A stretch of DNA of 64,000 bases, from contig NZ_VIQO01000001.1 in NCBI RefSeq assembly GCF_007483665.1, forward strand, positions 248,001-312,000, given 5' to 3'. Source of the DNA: Catellatospora sichuanensis (GTDB lineage Bacteria; Actinomycetota; Actinomycetes; Mycobacteriales; Micromonosporaceae). Every line of letters begins with the position of its first letter. Positions within the stretch are counted from its first letter, which is position 1. The notes beneath the pieces are model-generated. The model was not told where the DNA came from. It was given only the letters and a program-made list of their open reading frames with translations, and did not search any database. Shown here one piece after another: positions 34,922 to 43,633 of this stretch. Both the position numbers and the translations under genes were made by a program.

Positions 34922-37000
34922 GTGACCGAGCAGTTGATCTGGTCTGACATCGACCGCCGCGCGGTGGACACCGCCCGCGTCCTGGCCATGGACGCCGTCG
35001 AGAAGGCCGGCAACGGCCATCCGGGCACCGCGATGAGCCTGGCGCCACTGGCTTATCTGCTGTTCCAGCGGGCGATGCGCCTCGACCCCAACGACCCCGA
35101 CTGGACCGGCCGCGACCGCTTCGTGCTCTCCGCCGGCCACTCCTCCCTCACCCAGTACGTCCAGCTCTTCCTCGCCGGCTACGGCCTGGAGCTGTCGGAC
35201 CTGCAGGCACTGCGCCAGTGGGGTTCGCTGACCCCCGGCCACCCCGAGCACGGCCACACCCGCGGGGTGGAGACCACCACCGGGCCGCTGGGCCAGGGCC
35301 TGGGCAACGCCGTCGGCATGGCGATGGCGGCGCGCCGCGAGCGCGGCCTGTTCGACCCGGACGCCGCCCCCGGCACCAGCCCGTTCGACCACCACATCTT
35401 TGTGATCTGCTCGGACGGCGACATCGAGGAGGGCGTGACCCACGAGGTCTCCTCGATCGCCGGGCACCAGAAGCTGGACAACCTGATCGTCTTCTACGAC
35501 GACAACGAGATCTCGATCGAGGACAACACCCTCATCGCGAAGTCCGAGGACGTCTGCAAGCGCTACGAGGCGTACGGCTGGCACGTCGAGAAGGTCGACT
35601 GGACCGGCGGCAACACCGGCTACCACGAGGACGTGCCGGCGCTGTGGGCGGCGATCCAGCGCGCCAAGGCGGTCACCGACCGGCCCAGCTTCATCGCGCT
35701 GCGCACCATCATCGGCTGGCCCGCGCCGACCAAGCAGAACACCGGCAAGATCCACGGCTCGGCGGTCGGCCCCAACGAGGCCGCCGCGGTCAAGGAACTG
35801 CTCGGCTTCGACCCCGCCGTCGCGTTCCCGGTCGAGGACGAGGTCATCGCGCACACCCGCGCCGTGGCCGAGCGCGGCCGCCTGCTGCACGAGCAGTGGG
35901 AGGAGGCGTTCCACGACTGGGCGAAGACCAATCCGGAGCGGCTGGCGCTGTTCGACCGGATGAGCACCCGCACCCTGCCCGACGGCTGGGAGCAGGCGCT
36001 GCCGTCGTTCCCGCACGACCCGAAGGGCCTGGCCACCCGCGCCGCGTCCGGCCAGGTGCTCAACGCGCTGGCGCCGGTGCTGCCGGAGCTGTGGGGCGGT
36101 TCGGCCGACCTGGCCGAGAGCAACAACACCACCATGAAGGGCGAGCCGTCGTTCGTCCCGGCCGAGTTCGCCACCAAGGAGTTCCCCGGCGACGAGTACG
36201 GCCGCACGCTGCACTTCGGCATCCGCGAGCACGGCATGGGCTCGATCATGAACGGCATCGCGCTGCACGGCGGCACCCGCGTCTACGGCGGCACGTTCCT
36301 GGTCTTCTCCGACTACATGCGGCCGCCGGTGCGCCTGGCCGCGCTGATGAAGCTGCCGGTGACGTACGTCTGGACGCACGACTCGATCGGCCTGGGCGAG
36401 GACGGTCCGACCCACCAGCCGGTGGAGCAGATCACCGCGCTGCGGGCCATCCCCGGCCTGGACGTGGTGCGGCCCGCCGACGCCAACGAGACCGCGCACG
36501 CCTGGCGGATGGCGCTCAAGCACACCGACCGGCCCACCGCGCTGGCGCTGACCCGCCAGAACGTGCCCACGCTCGACCCGGAGAAGATCACCGGCTTCGA
36601 GCGCGGCGGCTACATCCTGGAGGAGGCCTCCACCGGCACCCCGCAGGTGATCCTCATCGGCACCGGCTCCGAGGTCTCGATCTGCCTGAAGGCCCAGGAG
36701 CTGCTGGAGGACGAGGACGTGCCCACGCGGGTCGTTTCGATGCCGTGCCAGGAATGGTTCCGCGCCCAGGATGCGGGGTACCGGGAGTCCGTGCTCCCCG
36801 CGAACGTGAAGGCCCGGGTCAGCGTCGAGGCCGGTATCGCCATGTCCTGGCGTGACCTGGTCGGCGACGCGGGCGAGTCGGTGAGCCTGGAGCACTACGG
36901 CGCGTCGGCCCCGGCCGCGACCCTGTTCGAGAAGTTCGGTTTCACCCCGGAGGCGGTCGCGGAGGCGGCCCGCCGCTCCCTCTCCAAGGTAGGCGAGTGA
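34922..37000 (+). CDS. tkt: Transketolase
   Basis: A 692-residue thiamine-diphosphate enzyme of the non-oxidative pentose-phosphate pathway. Motifs: [38 protein letters not shown], the ThDP motif [20 protein letters not shown] ending near [13 protein letters not shown], and in the pyrimidine domain [20 protein letters not shown]. The GTG start has AGGAG 9 nt upstream. First gene of the operon tkt-tal-pgi-zwf-opcA-pgl. Confidence 0.97.
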   Translation: MTEQLIWSDIDRRAVDTARVLAMDAVEKAGNGHPGTAMSLAPLAYLLFQRAMRLDPNDPDWTGRDRFVLSAGHSSLTQYVQLFLAGYGLELSDLQALRQWGSLTPGHPEHGHTRGVETTTGPLGQGLGNAVGMAMAARRERGLFDPDAAPGTSPFDHHIFVICSDGDIEEGVTHEVSSIAGHQKLDNLIVFYDDNEISIEDNTLIAKSEDVCKRYEAYGWHVEKVDWTGGNTGYHEDVPALWAAIQRAKAVTDRPSFIALRTIIGWPAPTKQNTGKIHGSAVGPNEAAAVKELLGFDPAVAFPVEDEVIAHTRAVAERGRLLHEQWEEAFHDWAKTNPERLALFDRMSTRTLPDGWEQALPSFPHDPKGLATRAASGQVLNALAPVLPELWGGSADLAESNNTTMKGEPSFVPAEFATKEFPGDEYGRTLHFGIREHGMGSIMNGIALHGGTRVYGGTFLVFSDYMRPPVRLAALMKLPVTYVWTHDSIGLGEDGPTHQPVEQITALRAIPGLDVVRPADANETAHAWRMALKHTDRPTALALTRQNVPTLDPEKITGFERGGYILEEASTGTPQVILIGTGSEVSICLKAQELLEDEDVPTRVVSMPCQEWFRAQDAGYRESVLPANVKARVSVEAGIAMSWRDLVGDAGESVSLEHYGASAPAATLFEKFGFTPEAVAEAARRSLSKVGE

Positions 37001-37002
37001 CT

Positions 37003-38118
37003 ATGACTGATCCACTGGGCGAACTCTCCGCCGCGGGCGTGGCGGTATGGCTCGACGACATCTCCCGCGAGCGGCTCACCGAGGGCGGCTCGCACACCGC
37101 GCTGGAGAAGCTGCGTGACGAGTTCCACGTCGTCGGCGTGACCAGCAACCCGACCATCTTCGCGGGCGCGATGGCGGGCAGTGACGACTACGACGCGCAG
37201 CTGCACGACCTGAAGGTGCGCGGCGTCTCGGTCGACGAGGCCGTGCGCATGCTCACCACGTACGACATCCGTTGGGCCTGCGACGTGATGCGCCCGGCTT
37301 TCGACGCCTCCGACGGCGTCGACGGGCGGGTCTCGATCGAGGTCGACCCCCGGCTGGCGGACAAGACCGAGCCGACCATCGCCGAGGCGAAGCAGCTGTG
37401 GTGGCTGGTCGACCGGCCGAACCTGTTCATCAAGATCCCGGCGACCCTGGCCGGCCTGCCCGCGATCACCGCGGCGCTGGCCGAGGGCATCAGCGTCAAC
37501 GTGACGCTGATCTTCTCGCTGGAGCGCTACCGCGCGGTGATGGACGCCTGGCTGACCGGCCTGGAGCAGGCCAAGGCCAACGGGCACGACATCTCGAAGA
37601 TCGAGTCCGTGGCGTCCTTCTTCGTGTCGCGCTTCGACACCGAGATCGACAAGCGCCTGGAGAAGATCGGCACCCCGGACGCGCTCGCCCTGCGCGGGCA
37701 GGCCGCGGTCGCCAACGCGCGGCTGGCGTACGGCGCGCACCTGGAGGTCGTGAACGGCCAGCGCTGGGCGGCGCTCAAGGCCGCCGGGGCCAAGCCGCAG
37801 CGGCCGCTGTGGGCCTCCACCGGCACCAAGAACGCCGCCTACCCGGACACGCTCTACGTCGAGCAGCTGATCGCGCCGAACACGGTCAACACCATGCCGG
37901 AGAAGACCATGCAGGCCTTCGCCGACCACGGCAAGGTGCCCGGCGACACGATCACCGGCAACCTGCAGTCGGCCGAGATGGCCCTCGACGCGCTGCGTGA
38001 GGTCGGCGTCGACTACGACGACGTGGTGGAGTTCCTGGAGCGCGACGGCGTCGCCAAGTTCGACGCCAGCTGGACCGAACTGCTCGAGGGCGTCCAGGCG
38101 AAGCTGGCGAAAGCATGA
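37003..38118 (+). CDS. tal: Transaldolase
   Basis: A 371-residue transaldolase of the long actinobacterial type. The N-terminus [20 protein letters not shown] matches homologues, so ATG 37003 is preferred over GTG 36997, which overlaps the tkt stop. Other motifs: [51 protein letters not shown] and the Schiff-base lysine in [20 protein letters not shown]. It exchanges dihydroxyacetone units between sugar phosphates. The stop overlaps the pgi start. Confidence 0.96.
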   Translation: MTDPLGELSAAGVAVWLDDISRERLTEGGSHTALEKLRDEFHVVGVTSNPTIFAGAMAGSDDYDAQLHDLKVRGVSVDEAVRMLTTYDIRWACDVMRPAFDASDGVDGRVSIEVDPRLADKTEPTIAEAKQLWWLVDRPNLFIKIPATLAGLPAITAALAEGISVNVTLIFSLERYRAVMDAWLTGLEQAKANGHDISKIESVASFFVSRFDTEIDKRLEKIGTPDALALRGQAAVANARLAYGAHLEVVNGQRWAALKAAGAKPQRPLWASTGTKNAAYPDTLYVEQLIAPNTVNTMPEKTMQAFADHGKVPGDTITGNLQSAEMALDALREVGVDYDDVVEFLERDGVAKFDASWTELLEGVQAKLAKA

Positions 38119-39761
38119 GCGAGGACTTCCAGGAGGTCGTGTTCGGCGGCGGGCTGACCGTGCGGGTGTCCCGCGAGGTCGCCGTCGCGGCCGAGCCGGT
38201 GCTGGCCCGGCTGCTGGCCGACGGGGTGCCCGCGAAGCTGGCGGCCAAGGACCCCACGCTGTGGGGTCCGGCCGCCGAATCCGAGGCGGCCGTGCGGCTG
38301 GGCTGGGTGGACACCTTCCAGCGCAGCCGGGCGCTGCTGCCGCAGCTCGCCGAGCTGAGTGCGGAGCTGGGCGACCTGGACCACGTGGTGCTGGCCGGCA
38401 TGGGCGGCTCCTCGCTGGCCCCCGAGGTGATCTCCCTCACCCTGGGCAAGCGGCTCACCGTGCTGGACACCACCGACCCGGGCCAGGTCGCCACCGCGCT
38501 GCGCGACCGGCTCGACCGCACCGTGGTGGTGGTGTCGAGCAAGTCCGGCGGCACCGTGGAGACCGACAGCCACCGCCGGGCCTACCTGCAGGCGTTCCTC
38601 GATGCGGGGCTCAGCCCGGCCGAGGCCGGTCGGCACTTCGTCATCGTCACCGACCCCGGCTCGCCGCTGGAGGCGACGGCCCGCGAGATGGGCGCGTTCG
38701 TGCTGCTGGCCGATTCGGACGTGGGCGGCCGCTACTCCGCGCTCACCGCGTTCGGGCTGGTTCCGACGGCGCTGGCGGGCGTGGACGTGGCCGAGCTGCT
38801 GGACCAGGCGGAAGAGTTCGCCACCACGCTGACCGGCGACGTCGACAACCCGGCGTTCCTGCTGGGCGCGGTGCTGGGCGCGGCGGCCCGCACCGGCCGC
38901 GACAAGCTCGCGCTGGTGGACGACGGCAGCGGCATCACGGGCCTGGGTGACTGGGCCGAGCAGCTGATCGCCGAGTCCACCGGCAAGGAGGGCAAGGGCA
39001 TCCTGCCGGTCGTGGTGGAGACCCCGATCAGCGCCGGTGCCACCGGTTCCGACGTGCTCACCGCCACCATCGGCGGCGCGCTGGGCGTCGGCGCGGTGCC
39101 CGGCAGCGGCGTGGTCCCGCACGTGTCGGTCAACGGGGCGCTCGGCGCGCAGTTCCTGTGCTGGGAGGCGGCGACCGCGGTGGCCGGGCGGGTGCTCGGC
39201 ATCGACCCGTTCGACCAGCCCAACGTCACCGAGTCCAAGCAGAACACGAACAAGATCCTCGAGGCGGGCCTGCCGGTGGCGGCGCCGTCGTTCACCGAGG
39301 GCGCCATCACCGGGTACGGCGACGCGAGCTCCGTGGAGGACGCGCTGCGCGCCCTGCTCGGGGGCGCGGGCGAGCACGGTTATGTCGCCGTCATGGCCTA
39401 CCTGGACCGGTTCGCCGACGCCGACACCGCGAAGCTGCGCGAGCTGCTGGCCACCGCGAGCGGCCGCCCGGTGACGTTCGGCTGGGGCCCGCGTTTCCTG
39501 CACTCGACCGGCCAGTACCACAAGGGCGGCCCGCAGCACGGGGCGTTCCTGCAGATCACCGGCGAGGTCGCCGAGGACCTGGCCGTGCCGGGCAAGCCGT
39601 ACACCTTCGGTCAGCTGCAGGCGGCACAGGCCGCGGGCGACCGGCAGGCGCTGGCCGGGCGTACGCGCCCGCTGCTGCACCTGCACCTGACCGACCGGGC
39701 CAAGGGCATCGCCCAGCTGCTGGACGCGGCGGCCCGACTCCAGCCGTACAAGGAGAGGTGA
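38115..39761 (+). CDS. pgi: Glucose-6-phosphate isomerase
   Basis: 548 residues. It interconverts glucose 6-phosphate and fructose 6-phosphate. Motifs: [40 protein letters not shown] (phosphate-binding serines), a region containing [20 protein letters not shown] and [14 protein letters not shown]. This is the version often fused or associated with transaldolase in actinobacteria, here a separate gene with an ATGA overlap to tal. In mycobacteria pgi lies elsewhere. Confidence 0.95.
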   Translation: MSEDFQEVVFGGGLTVRVSREVAVAAEPVLARLLADGVPAKLAAKDPTLWGPAAESEAAVRLGWVDTFQRSRALLPQLAELSAELGDLDHVVLAGMGGSSLAPEVISLTLGKRLTVLDTTDPGQVATALRDRLDRTVVVVSSKSGGTVETDSHRRAYLQAFLDAGLSPAEAGRHFVIVTDPGSPLEATAREMGAFVLLADSDVGGRYSALTAFGLVPTALAGVDVAELLDQAEEFATTLTGDVDNPAFLLGAVLGAAARTGRDKLALVDDGSGITGLGDWAEQLIAESTGKEGKGILPVVVETPISAGATGSDVLTATIGGALGVGAVPGSGVVPHVSVNGALGAQFLCWEAATAVAGRVLGIDPFDQPNVTESKQNTNKILEAGLPVAAPSFTEGAITGYGDASSVEDALRALLGGAGEHGYVAVMAYLDRFADADTAKLRELLATASGRPVTFGWGPRFLHSTGQYHKGGPQHGAFLQITGEVAEDLAVPGKPYTFGQLQAAQAAGDRQALAGRTRPLLHLHLTDRAKGIAQLLDAAARLQPYKER

Positions 39762-39767
39762 CGTCAC

Positions 39768-41309
39768 GTGACCGTGTCGTCCGACCCGCAGCGGATCAAC
39801 CCGCTGCGGGACCCCCAGGACCGCCGGCTGCCGCGGATCCCGCAGCCGTGCGCGCTAGTCATCTTCGGGGTCACCGGCGACCTCGCCCGCAAGAAGCTCA
39901 TCCCCGCCGTGTACGACCTGGCCAACCGGGGCCTGCTGCCGCCCGGCTTCGTGATCGCCGGGTTCGCCCGGCGTGACTGGGGCGACGGCGACTTCGAGAA
40001 CGTGGCCCGCACCGCGGCCATGGAGCACGCGCGCACCCCGTGGCGTGAGGAGGTCTGGGCCCGGCTCGCGGGCAACTTCCGTTTCGTGGGCGGCGCGTTC
40101 GACGACGACGCCGCCTTCGACCGGCTGCACGACTGCCTGAACGAGCTGCGCGACTCGCACGGCATCCAGGGCAACGCGGCGTTCTACCTGTCCATCCCCC
40201 CGGCCGCCTTCCCCACCGTGCTCAAGCAGCTGGAGCGCACCGGGCTGGCCGACAACGCCAAGTCCGGCGGCTGGCGGCGGGTCGTCGTGGAGAAGCCCTT
40301 CGGCGAGGACCTGGAGTCGGCCAAGGCGCTGAACGACCTGGTCGACGACGTGGTCAGCGCGGAGGACGTCTTCCGCATCGACCACTACCTGGGCAAGGAG
40401 ACGGTCCAGAACATCCTGGCGCTGCGCTTCGCGAACTCGCTGTTCGAGCCCATGTGGAACTCCAAGTACGTCGACTCGGTGCAGATCACCATGGCCGAGG
40501 ACGTCGGCATCGGCACCCGGGCCGGCTTCTACGACGCCACCGGCGCGGCCCGCGACGTCATGCAGAACCACCTGATGCAGCTGCTGGCGCTGGTCGCCAT
40601 GGAGGAGCCGACGACGTTCGACGCCTCCGAGATCCGCGCCGAGAAGCTCAAGGTGCTGCGGGCCACCGTGCCGCCCAAGGACGTGACCACCGAGACCGTA
40701 CGCGGGCAGTACCTGACCGGCTGGGTCGCCGGTGCCCGGGTGCCCGGTTACCTGGAGGAGTCGGACGTCCCGCCGGACTCGAACACCGAGACGTACGCGG
40801 CGGTGCGGCTGACCATCCAGAACCGGCGCTGGGCGGGCGTGCCGTTCTACATCCGCGCGGGCAAGCGCTTGCCGCGCCGGGTCACCGAGGTCGCCGTGCT
40901 GTTCAAGAAGGCGCCGCACCTGCCGTTCTACCCCGAGGACGTGGAGCTGCTGGGCAACAACCAGCTGGTCATCCGGGTCCAGCCGGACGAGGGCGTGATG
41001 CTGAAGTTCGGCTCCAAGGTGCCCGGCACCCAGATGGAGTTGCGCGACATCACCATGGACTTCGCGTACGGCGAGGCGTTCACCGAGTCCAGCCCCGAGG
41101 CGTACGAGCGGCTCATCCTCGACGTGCTGCTGGGCGACCGGACGCTGTTCCCGGACGCGGCCGAGGTCGAGGAGGGCTGGCGCATCATCGACCCGCTGGA
41201 GGACGCCTGGGCGGGCACCAAGCCCGCGACCTACCGGGCGGGCGAGTGGGGTCCGCGTGAGGCCGACGAGATGCTGGCCCGCGAGGGCCGCACCTGGCGG
41301 CGGGCATGA
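39768..41309 (+). CDS. zwf: Glucose-6-phosphate 1-dehydrogenase
   Basis: 513 residues. It catalyses the first, NADP-dependent step of the oxidative pentose-phosphate pathway. The coenzyme motif is VIFGVTGDLARKKLIPAVYD, the active-site signature is FRIDHYLGKETVQNILALRF, and EKPFGEDLESAKALN is also typical. GTG 39768 lies 7 bp after the pgi stop, with AGGAGAGG upstream. Its stop TGA lies within the ATGA that opens a micro-ORF repeat element. Confidence 0.98.
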   Translation: MTVSSDPQRINPLRDPQDRRLPRIPQPCALVIFGVTGDLARKKLIPAVYDLANRGLLPPGFVIAGFARRDWGDGDFENVARTAAMEHARTPWREEVWARLAGNFRFVGGAFDDDAAFDRLHDCLNELRDSHGIQGNAAFYLSIPPAAFPTVLKQLERTGLADNAKSGGWRRVVVEKPFGEDLESAKALNDLVDDVVSAEDVFRIDHYLGKETVQNILALRFANSLFEPMWNSKYVDSVQITMAEDVGIGTRAGFYDATGAARDVMQNHLMQLLALVAMEEPTTFDASEIRAEKLKVLRATVPPKDVTTETVRGQYLTGWVAGARVPGYLEESDVPPDSNTETYAAVRLTIQNRRWAGVPFYIRAGKRLPRRVTEVAVLFKKAPHLPFYPEDVELLGNNQLVIRVQPDEGVMLKFGSKVPGTQMELRDITMDFAYGEAFTESSPEAYERLILDVLLGDRTLFPDAAEVEEGWRIIDPLEDAWAGTKPATYRAGEWGPREADEMLAREGRTWRRA

Positions 41310-41380
41310 GCGAGCGCAGCGAGCGAATCATGTTGGCCCCAGGGCATGCCTGCGACGAGCGAAGCGAGGAGCGGGCATGA
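41306..41380 (+). repeat. SER micro-ORF repeat element, copy 1 (zwf/opcA junction)
   Basis: A 75-bp element forming a complete 24-codon frame that begins MSERSERIM and ends DERSEERA. Its ATG overlaps the zwf stop and its TGA overlaps another ATG (41377). The DNA begins ATGAGCGAGCGCAGCGAGCG and ends GACGAGCGAAGCGAGGAG plus GGCATGA. Similar copies are at 42401-42463 and 51106-51177. Translation is not shown. Confidence 0.75.
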
Positions 41381-41415
41381 ACTCAGAGCTCTTCGGAAGA
41401 GGGACGGAATGCTAG
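41377..41415 (+). other. 12-codon micro-ORF overlapping the opcA start
   Basis: ATG 41377 overlaps the end of the SER element and encodes MNSELFGRGTEC; its TAG (41413-41415) falls just inside opcA (ATGCTAG). It could carry ribosomes from zwf into opcA. It is a small frame and may be chance. Confidence 0.35.
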
Positions 41416-42404
41416 CCCTGTGGGACACCACCGGTAACGAGGTGGTGCGCAAGCTCGGCTCGGAGCGGCGCAACGCGGGCGGCGTCGCCAGCGGCCTCGC
41501 CCTCAACCTGGTCGTCATCGTGGACGAGGGCCGGGTGCGCCAGGTCGAGGACGCGGCCACCATCGCGGCCGCGTCGCACCCCTGCCGCCTGCTCGTGGTC
41601 AGCCGCGGCCCGGTCGCGGGCGTCGACGCGGCGACCGCGAACGCCAAGAACCGGCTCGACGCCGAGATCGTCGTGGGCGGGCGGCTCGGGCCGTGCGAGG
41701 CCGTGATCATGCGGATGCACGGCCGGCTCGCCCTGCACAGCGAGTCGGTGGTCATGCCGCTGCTGGCTCCGGACGTGCCGGTGGTCACCTGGTGGCACGG
41801 CTGCCCGCCCGAGCACATCGCGTACGACCCGCTGGGCGTCGTCGCGGAGCGCCGGGTCACCGACATCGCCCAGTGCCCCGACCCCGCCGCGGCGCTGCAC
41901 CAGCGGGCGGTGGACTACGCCCCCGGCGACACCGACCTGTCCTGGACCCGGTTGACCGGCTGGCGCTCGCTCATCGCGGGCGCCTTCGACACGGCGTCGG
42001 CGGGTGCGCTGTCCGCGACGGTGCACGCCGCGGCCGGCGACCCGCTGGGCGCCCTGCTGCGCGGCTGGATCATGGCGCGGATGGGCGTCCCGGTGCAGCT
42101 GGCCGAGGTCACCGGGCCATTGCACGGGGTCGACTTCGCGCTGGCCGACGGCGGCTCGCTGAGCCTGCACGCCACCGGCGACGGGATGGCCCTGCTGCGC
42201 AAGAGCGGCTCGCTCGACCAGGTGATGCCGCTGGTGGAACGCCGGCTCGGCGAGGTGCTGGCGGAGGAGCTGCAGCGTCTTGACGCCGATCAGCCCTACG
42301 CTGCGGCGCTCGCGGCGGCGACGGGCATCGCGAACCTCGGCGACCGCACGTCGACCCGTACCCACATCTGGCAGGACCCGGCATGGGAACCGGTGGCCGC
42401 ATGA
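41409..42404 (+). CDS. opcA: Glucose-6-phosphate dehydrogenase assembly protein OpcA
   Basis: A 331-residue OpcA, which binds and activates Zwf in cyanobacteria and actinobacteria. Recognisable segments are LWDTTGNEVVRKLGSERRNA, LNLVVIVDEGR, SHPCRLLVVSR, MPLLAPDVPVVTWWHGCPPE and DLSWTRLTGWRSLIAGAFD. I start at ATG 41409 with GAGGG upstream rather than the longer frame, because homologues begin near LWDT. It is always next to zwf, as here. Confidence 0.95.
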   Translation: MLALWDTTGNEVVRKLGSERRNAGGVASGLALNLVVIVDEGRVRQVEDAATIAAASHPCRLLVVSRGPVAGVDAATANAKNRLDAEIVVGGRLGPCEAVIMRMHGRLALHSESVVMPLLAPDVPVVTWWHGCPPEHIAYDPLGVVAERRVTDIAQCPDPAAALHQRAVDYAPGDTDLSWTRLTGWRSLIAGAFDTASAGALSATVHAAAGDPLGALLRGWIMARMGVPVQLAEVTGPLHGVDFALADGGSLSLHATGDGMALLRKSGSLDQVMPLVERRLGEVLAEELQRLDADQPYAAALAAATGIANLGDRTSTRTHIWQDPAWEPVAA

Positions 42405-42463
42405 GCGAGCGAATCATGTCCTGCCCCCATGCCGCCGACGAGCGCAGCGAGGAGAAGGCATGA
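42401..42463 (+). repeat. SER micro-ORF repeat element, copy 2 (opcA/pgl junction)
   Basis: A 63-bp element with a complete 20-codon frame that begins MSERIM and ends ADERSEEKA. It opens with ATGAGCGAGCGAATCATG, overlapping the opcA stop, and closes with GAGGAGAAGGCATGA, where the TGA overlaps the pgl ATG. GAGGAG in the element supplies the pgl ribosome-binding site. The pgl gene itself begins with a further ATGAGCGAGCGCAGCGAGCG. Confidence 0.75.
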
Positions 42464-43224
42464 GCGAGCGCAGCGAGCGGTCGGTGATCGTGCACGCCGA
42501 CGCGGCGCTGCTCGCCGAGGCGGTGGCGGCGCGGCTGCTCCAGCGGCTGGTGGACGCCCAGGCCGAGCGGGGTTGCGCCGACGTCGTGCTGACCGGCGGA
42601 CGCGTCGCGGCCGCCGTGTACCGTGCGGTGCTGGCCAACCCGGCGCGGGACGCGGTCGACTGGTCACGGGTGGATCTGTGGTGGGGCGACGAGCGCTTCC
42701 TGCCCGCCGGGGACCCGGACCGCAATGAGACACAGGCGCGCGCGGCCCTGCTGGACGCGCTGCCGCTCGACCCGGCCCGGGTGCACCCGATGCCACCCTC
42801 GGACGGCCCGGACGGCTCTGATCCCGAACTGGCGGCCGCCCGCTACGCGGCGGAACTGGCGCGCACCGCGCCGGGCTCGACCGGGCTGCCGCGCTTCGAC
42901 GTGCTCATGCTCGGCGTCGGCGAGGACGGCCACGTGGCCTCGGTGTTCCCGGGGCACCCGGTGGCGGCCGAGACCCGGCCGGTCAGCGCGGTCCGGGACA
43001 GCCCGAAGCCGCCGCCGGTGCGCACCACGCTCACCCTTCCCGCCATCAACACCGCGGCGGAGGTCTGGCTGATCGCGGCCGGGCCGGACAAGGCCGACGC
43101 GGTCGGCGCGGCCCTGTCCGGGGCGGCACCGCTGCCCGCGGCCGCGGTGCACGGCACCTCGCGTACCGTCTGGCTGCTGGACCGGGCCGCGGCGGCCCAG
43201 GTGCCGCAGAGCTCTCCGCGCTGA
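42460..43224 (+). CDS. pgl: 6-phosphogluconolactonase
   Basis: A 254-residue enzyme that hydrolyses 6-phosphogluconolactone, the product of Zwf. Motifs: VVLTGGRVAAAVYRAVL, VDLWWGDERFLPAGDPDRNE and the signature FDVLMLGVGEDGHVASVFPG. The first seven codons, MSERSER, are repeat-derived and precede the usual start of the fold, SVIVHADAALLAEAVA. It is the last gene of the operon and is followed by a strong terminator. Confidence 0.96.
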   Translation: MSERSERSVIVHADAALLAEAVAARLLQRLVDAQAERGCADVVLTGGRVAAAVYRAVLANPARDAVDWSRVDLWWGDERFLPAGDPDRNETQARAALLDALPLDPARVHPMPPSDGPDGSDPELAAARYAAELARTAPGSTGLPRFDVLMLGVGEDGHVASVFPGHPVAAETRPVSAVRDSPKPPPVRTTLTLPAINTAAEVWLIAAGPDKADAVGAALSGAAPLPAAAVHGTSRTVWLLDRAAAAQVPQSSPR

Positions 43225-43242
43225 GCCCCCCGGCGAAGACGC

Positions 43243-43279
43243 CGAAAGGGCGGCTGACCGATGGTCAGCCGCCCTTTCG
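43243..43279. terminator. Bidirectional terminator between pgl and secG
   Basis: Perfect 17-bp arms CGAAAGGGCGGCTGACC (43243-43259) and the complement (43263-43279), 3-nt loop. It serves the convergent pgl (plus) and secG (minus) genes. Confidence 0.88.
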
Positions 43280-43290
43280 CGTGCTTGCGG

Positions 43291-43557
43291 TCAGGCGACG
43301 GTGCCGGCGGCCATCTCCAGCTTCAGCCAGAGGCCGAGACCGACAATGCAGGCAAACCAGACGATACCCACCAGGACGGTGTAGCGGTCGAGGTTCTTCT
43401 CCGCCACCGACGACCCGGCCAGACTCGACGACACACCGCCGCCGAACATGCTGGACAGACCGCCGCCCTTGCCCCGGTGCAGCAGGACCAGCATCGTCAG
43501 CAGGGCGCTGGTGATGATCAGCAACACGATCAACGTGTAGGCGAAGCCGATCGGCAT
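43291..43557 (-). CDS. secG: Preprotein translocase subunit SecG
   Basis: An 88-residue membrane protein with two spans (about 6-27 and 62-80) joined by the family motif VLLHRGKGGGLSSMFGGG. It belongs to the SecYEG channel. In actinobacteria secG usually follows tpiA; here an oligopeptide-binding lipoprotein gene separates them. Confidence 0.95.
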   Translation of the reverse strand: MPIGFAYTLIVLLIITSALLTMLVLLHRGKGGGLSSMFGGGVSSSLAGSSVAEKNLDRYTVLVGIVWFACIVGLGLWLKLEMAAGTVA

Positions 43558-43633
43558 GAGCAGGTGTCCTTAGGCTCGGTGGCCGCTCGCGCGGCCTTGG
43601 GTGTCGGTCAACAATAGCGGTCCATCGTACCGG

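Noticed and set aside
34691-36895. 734-codon minus-strand frame opposite tkt
   Set aside because: Mirrors the codon pattern of transketolase; no recognisable domain. The same holds for the large antisense frames opposite pgi, uvrA, suf and whiA.
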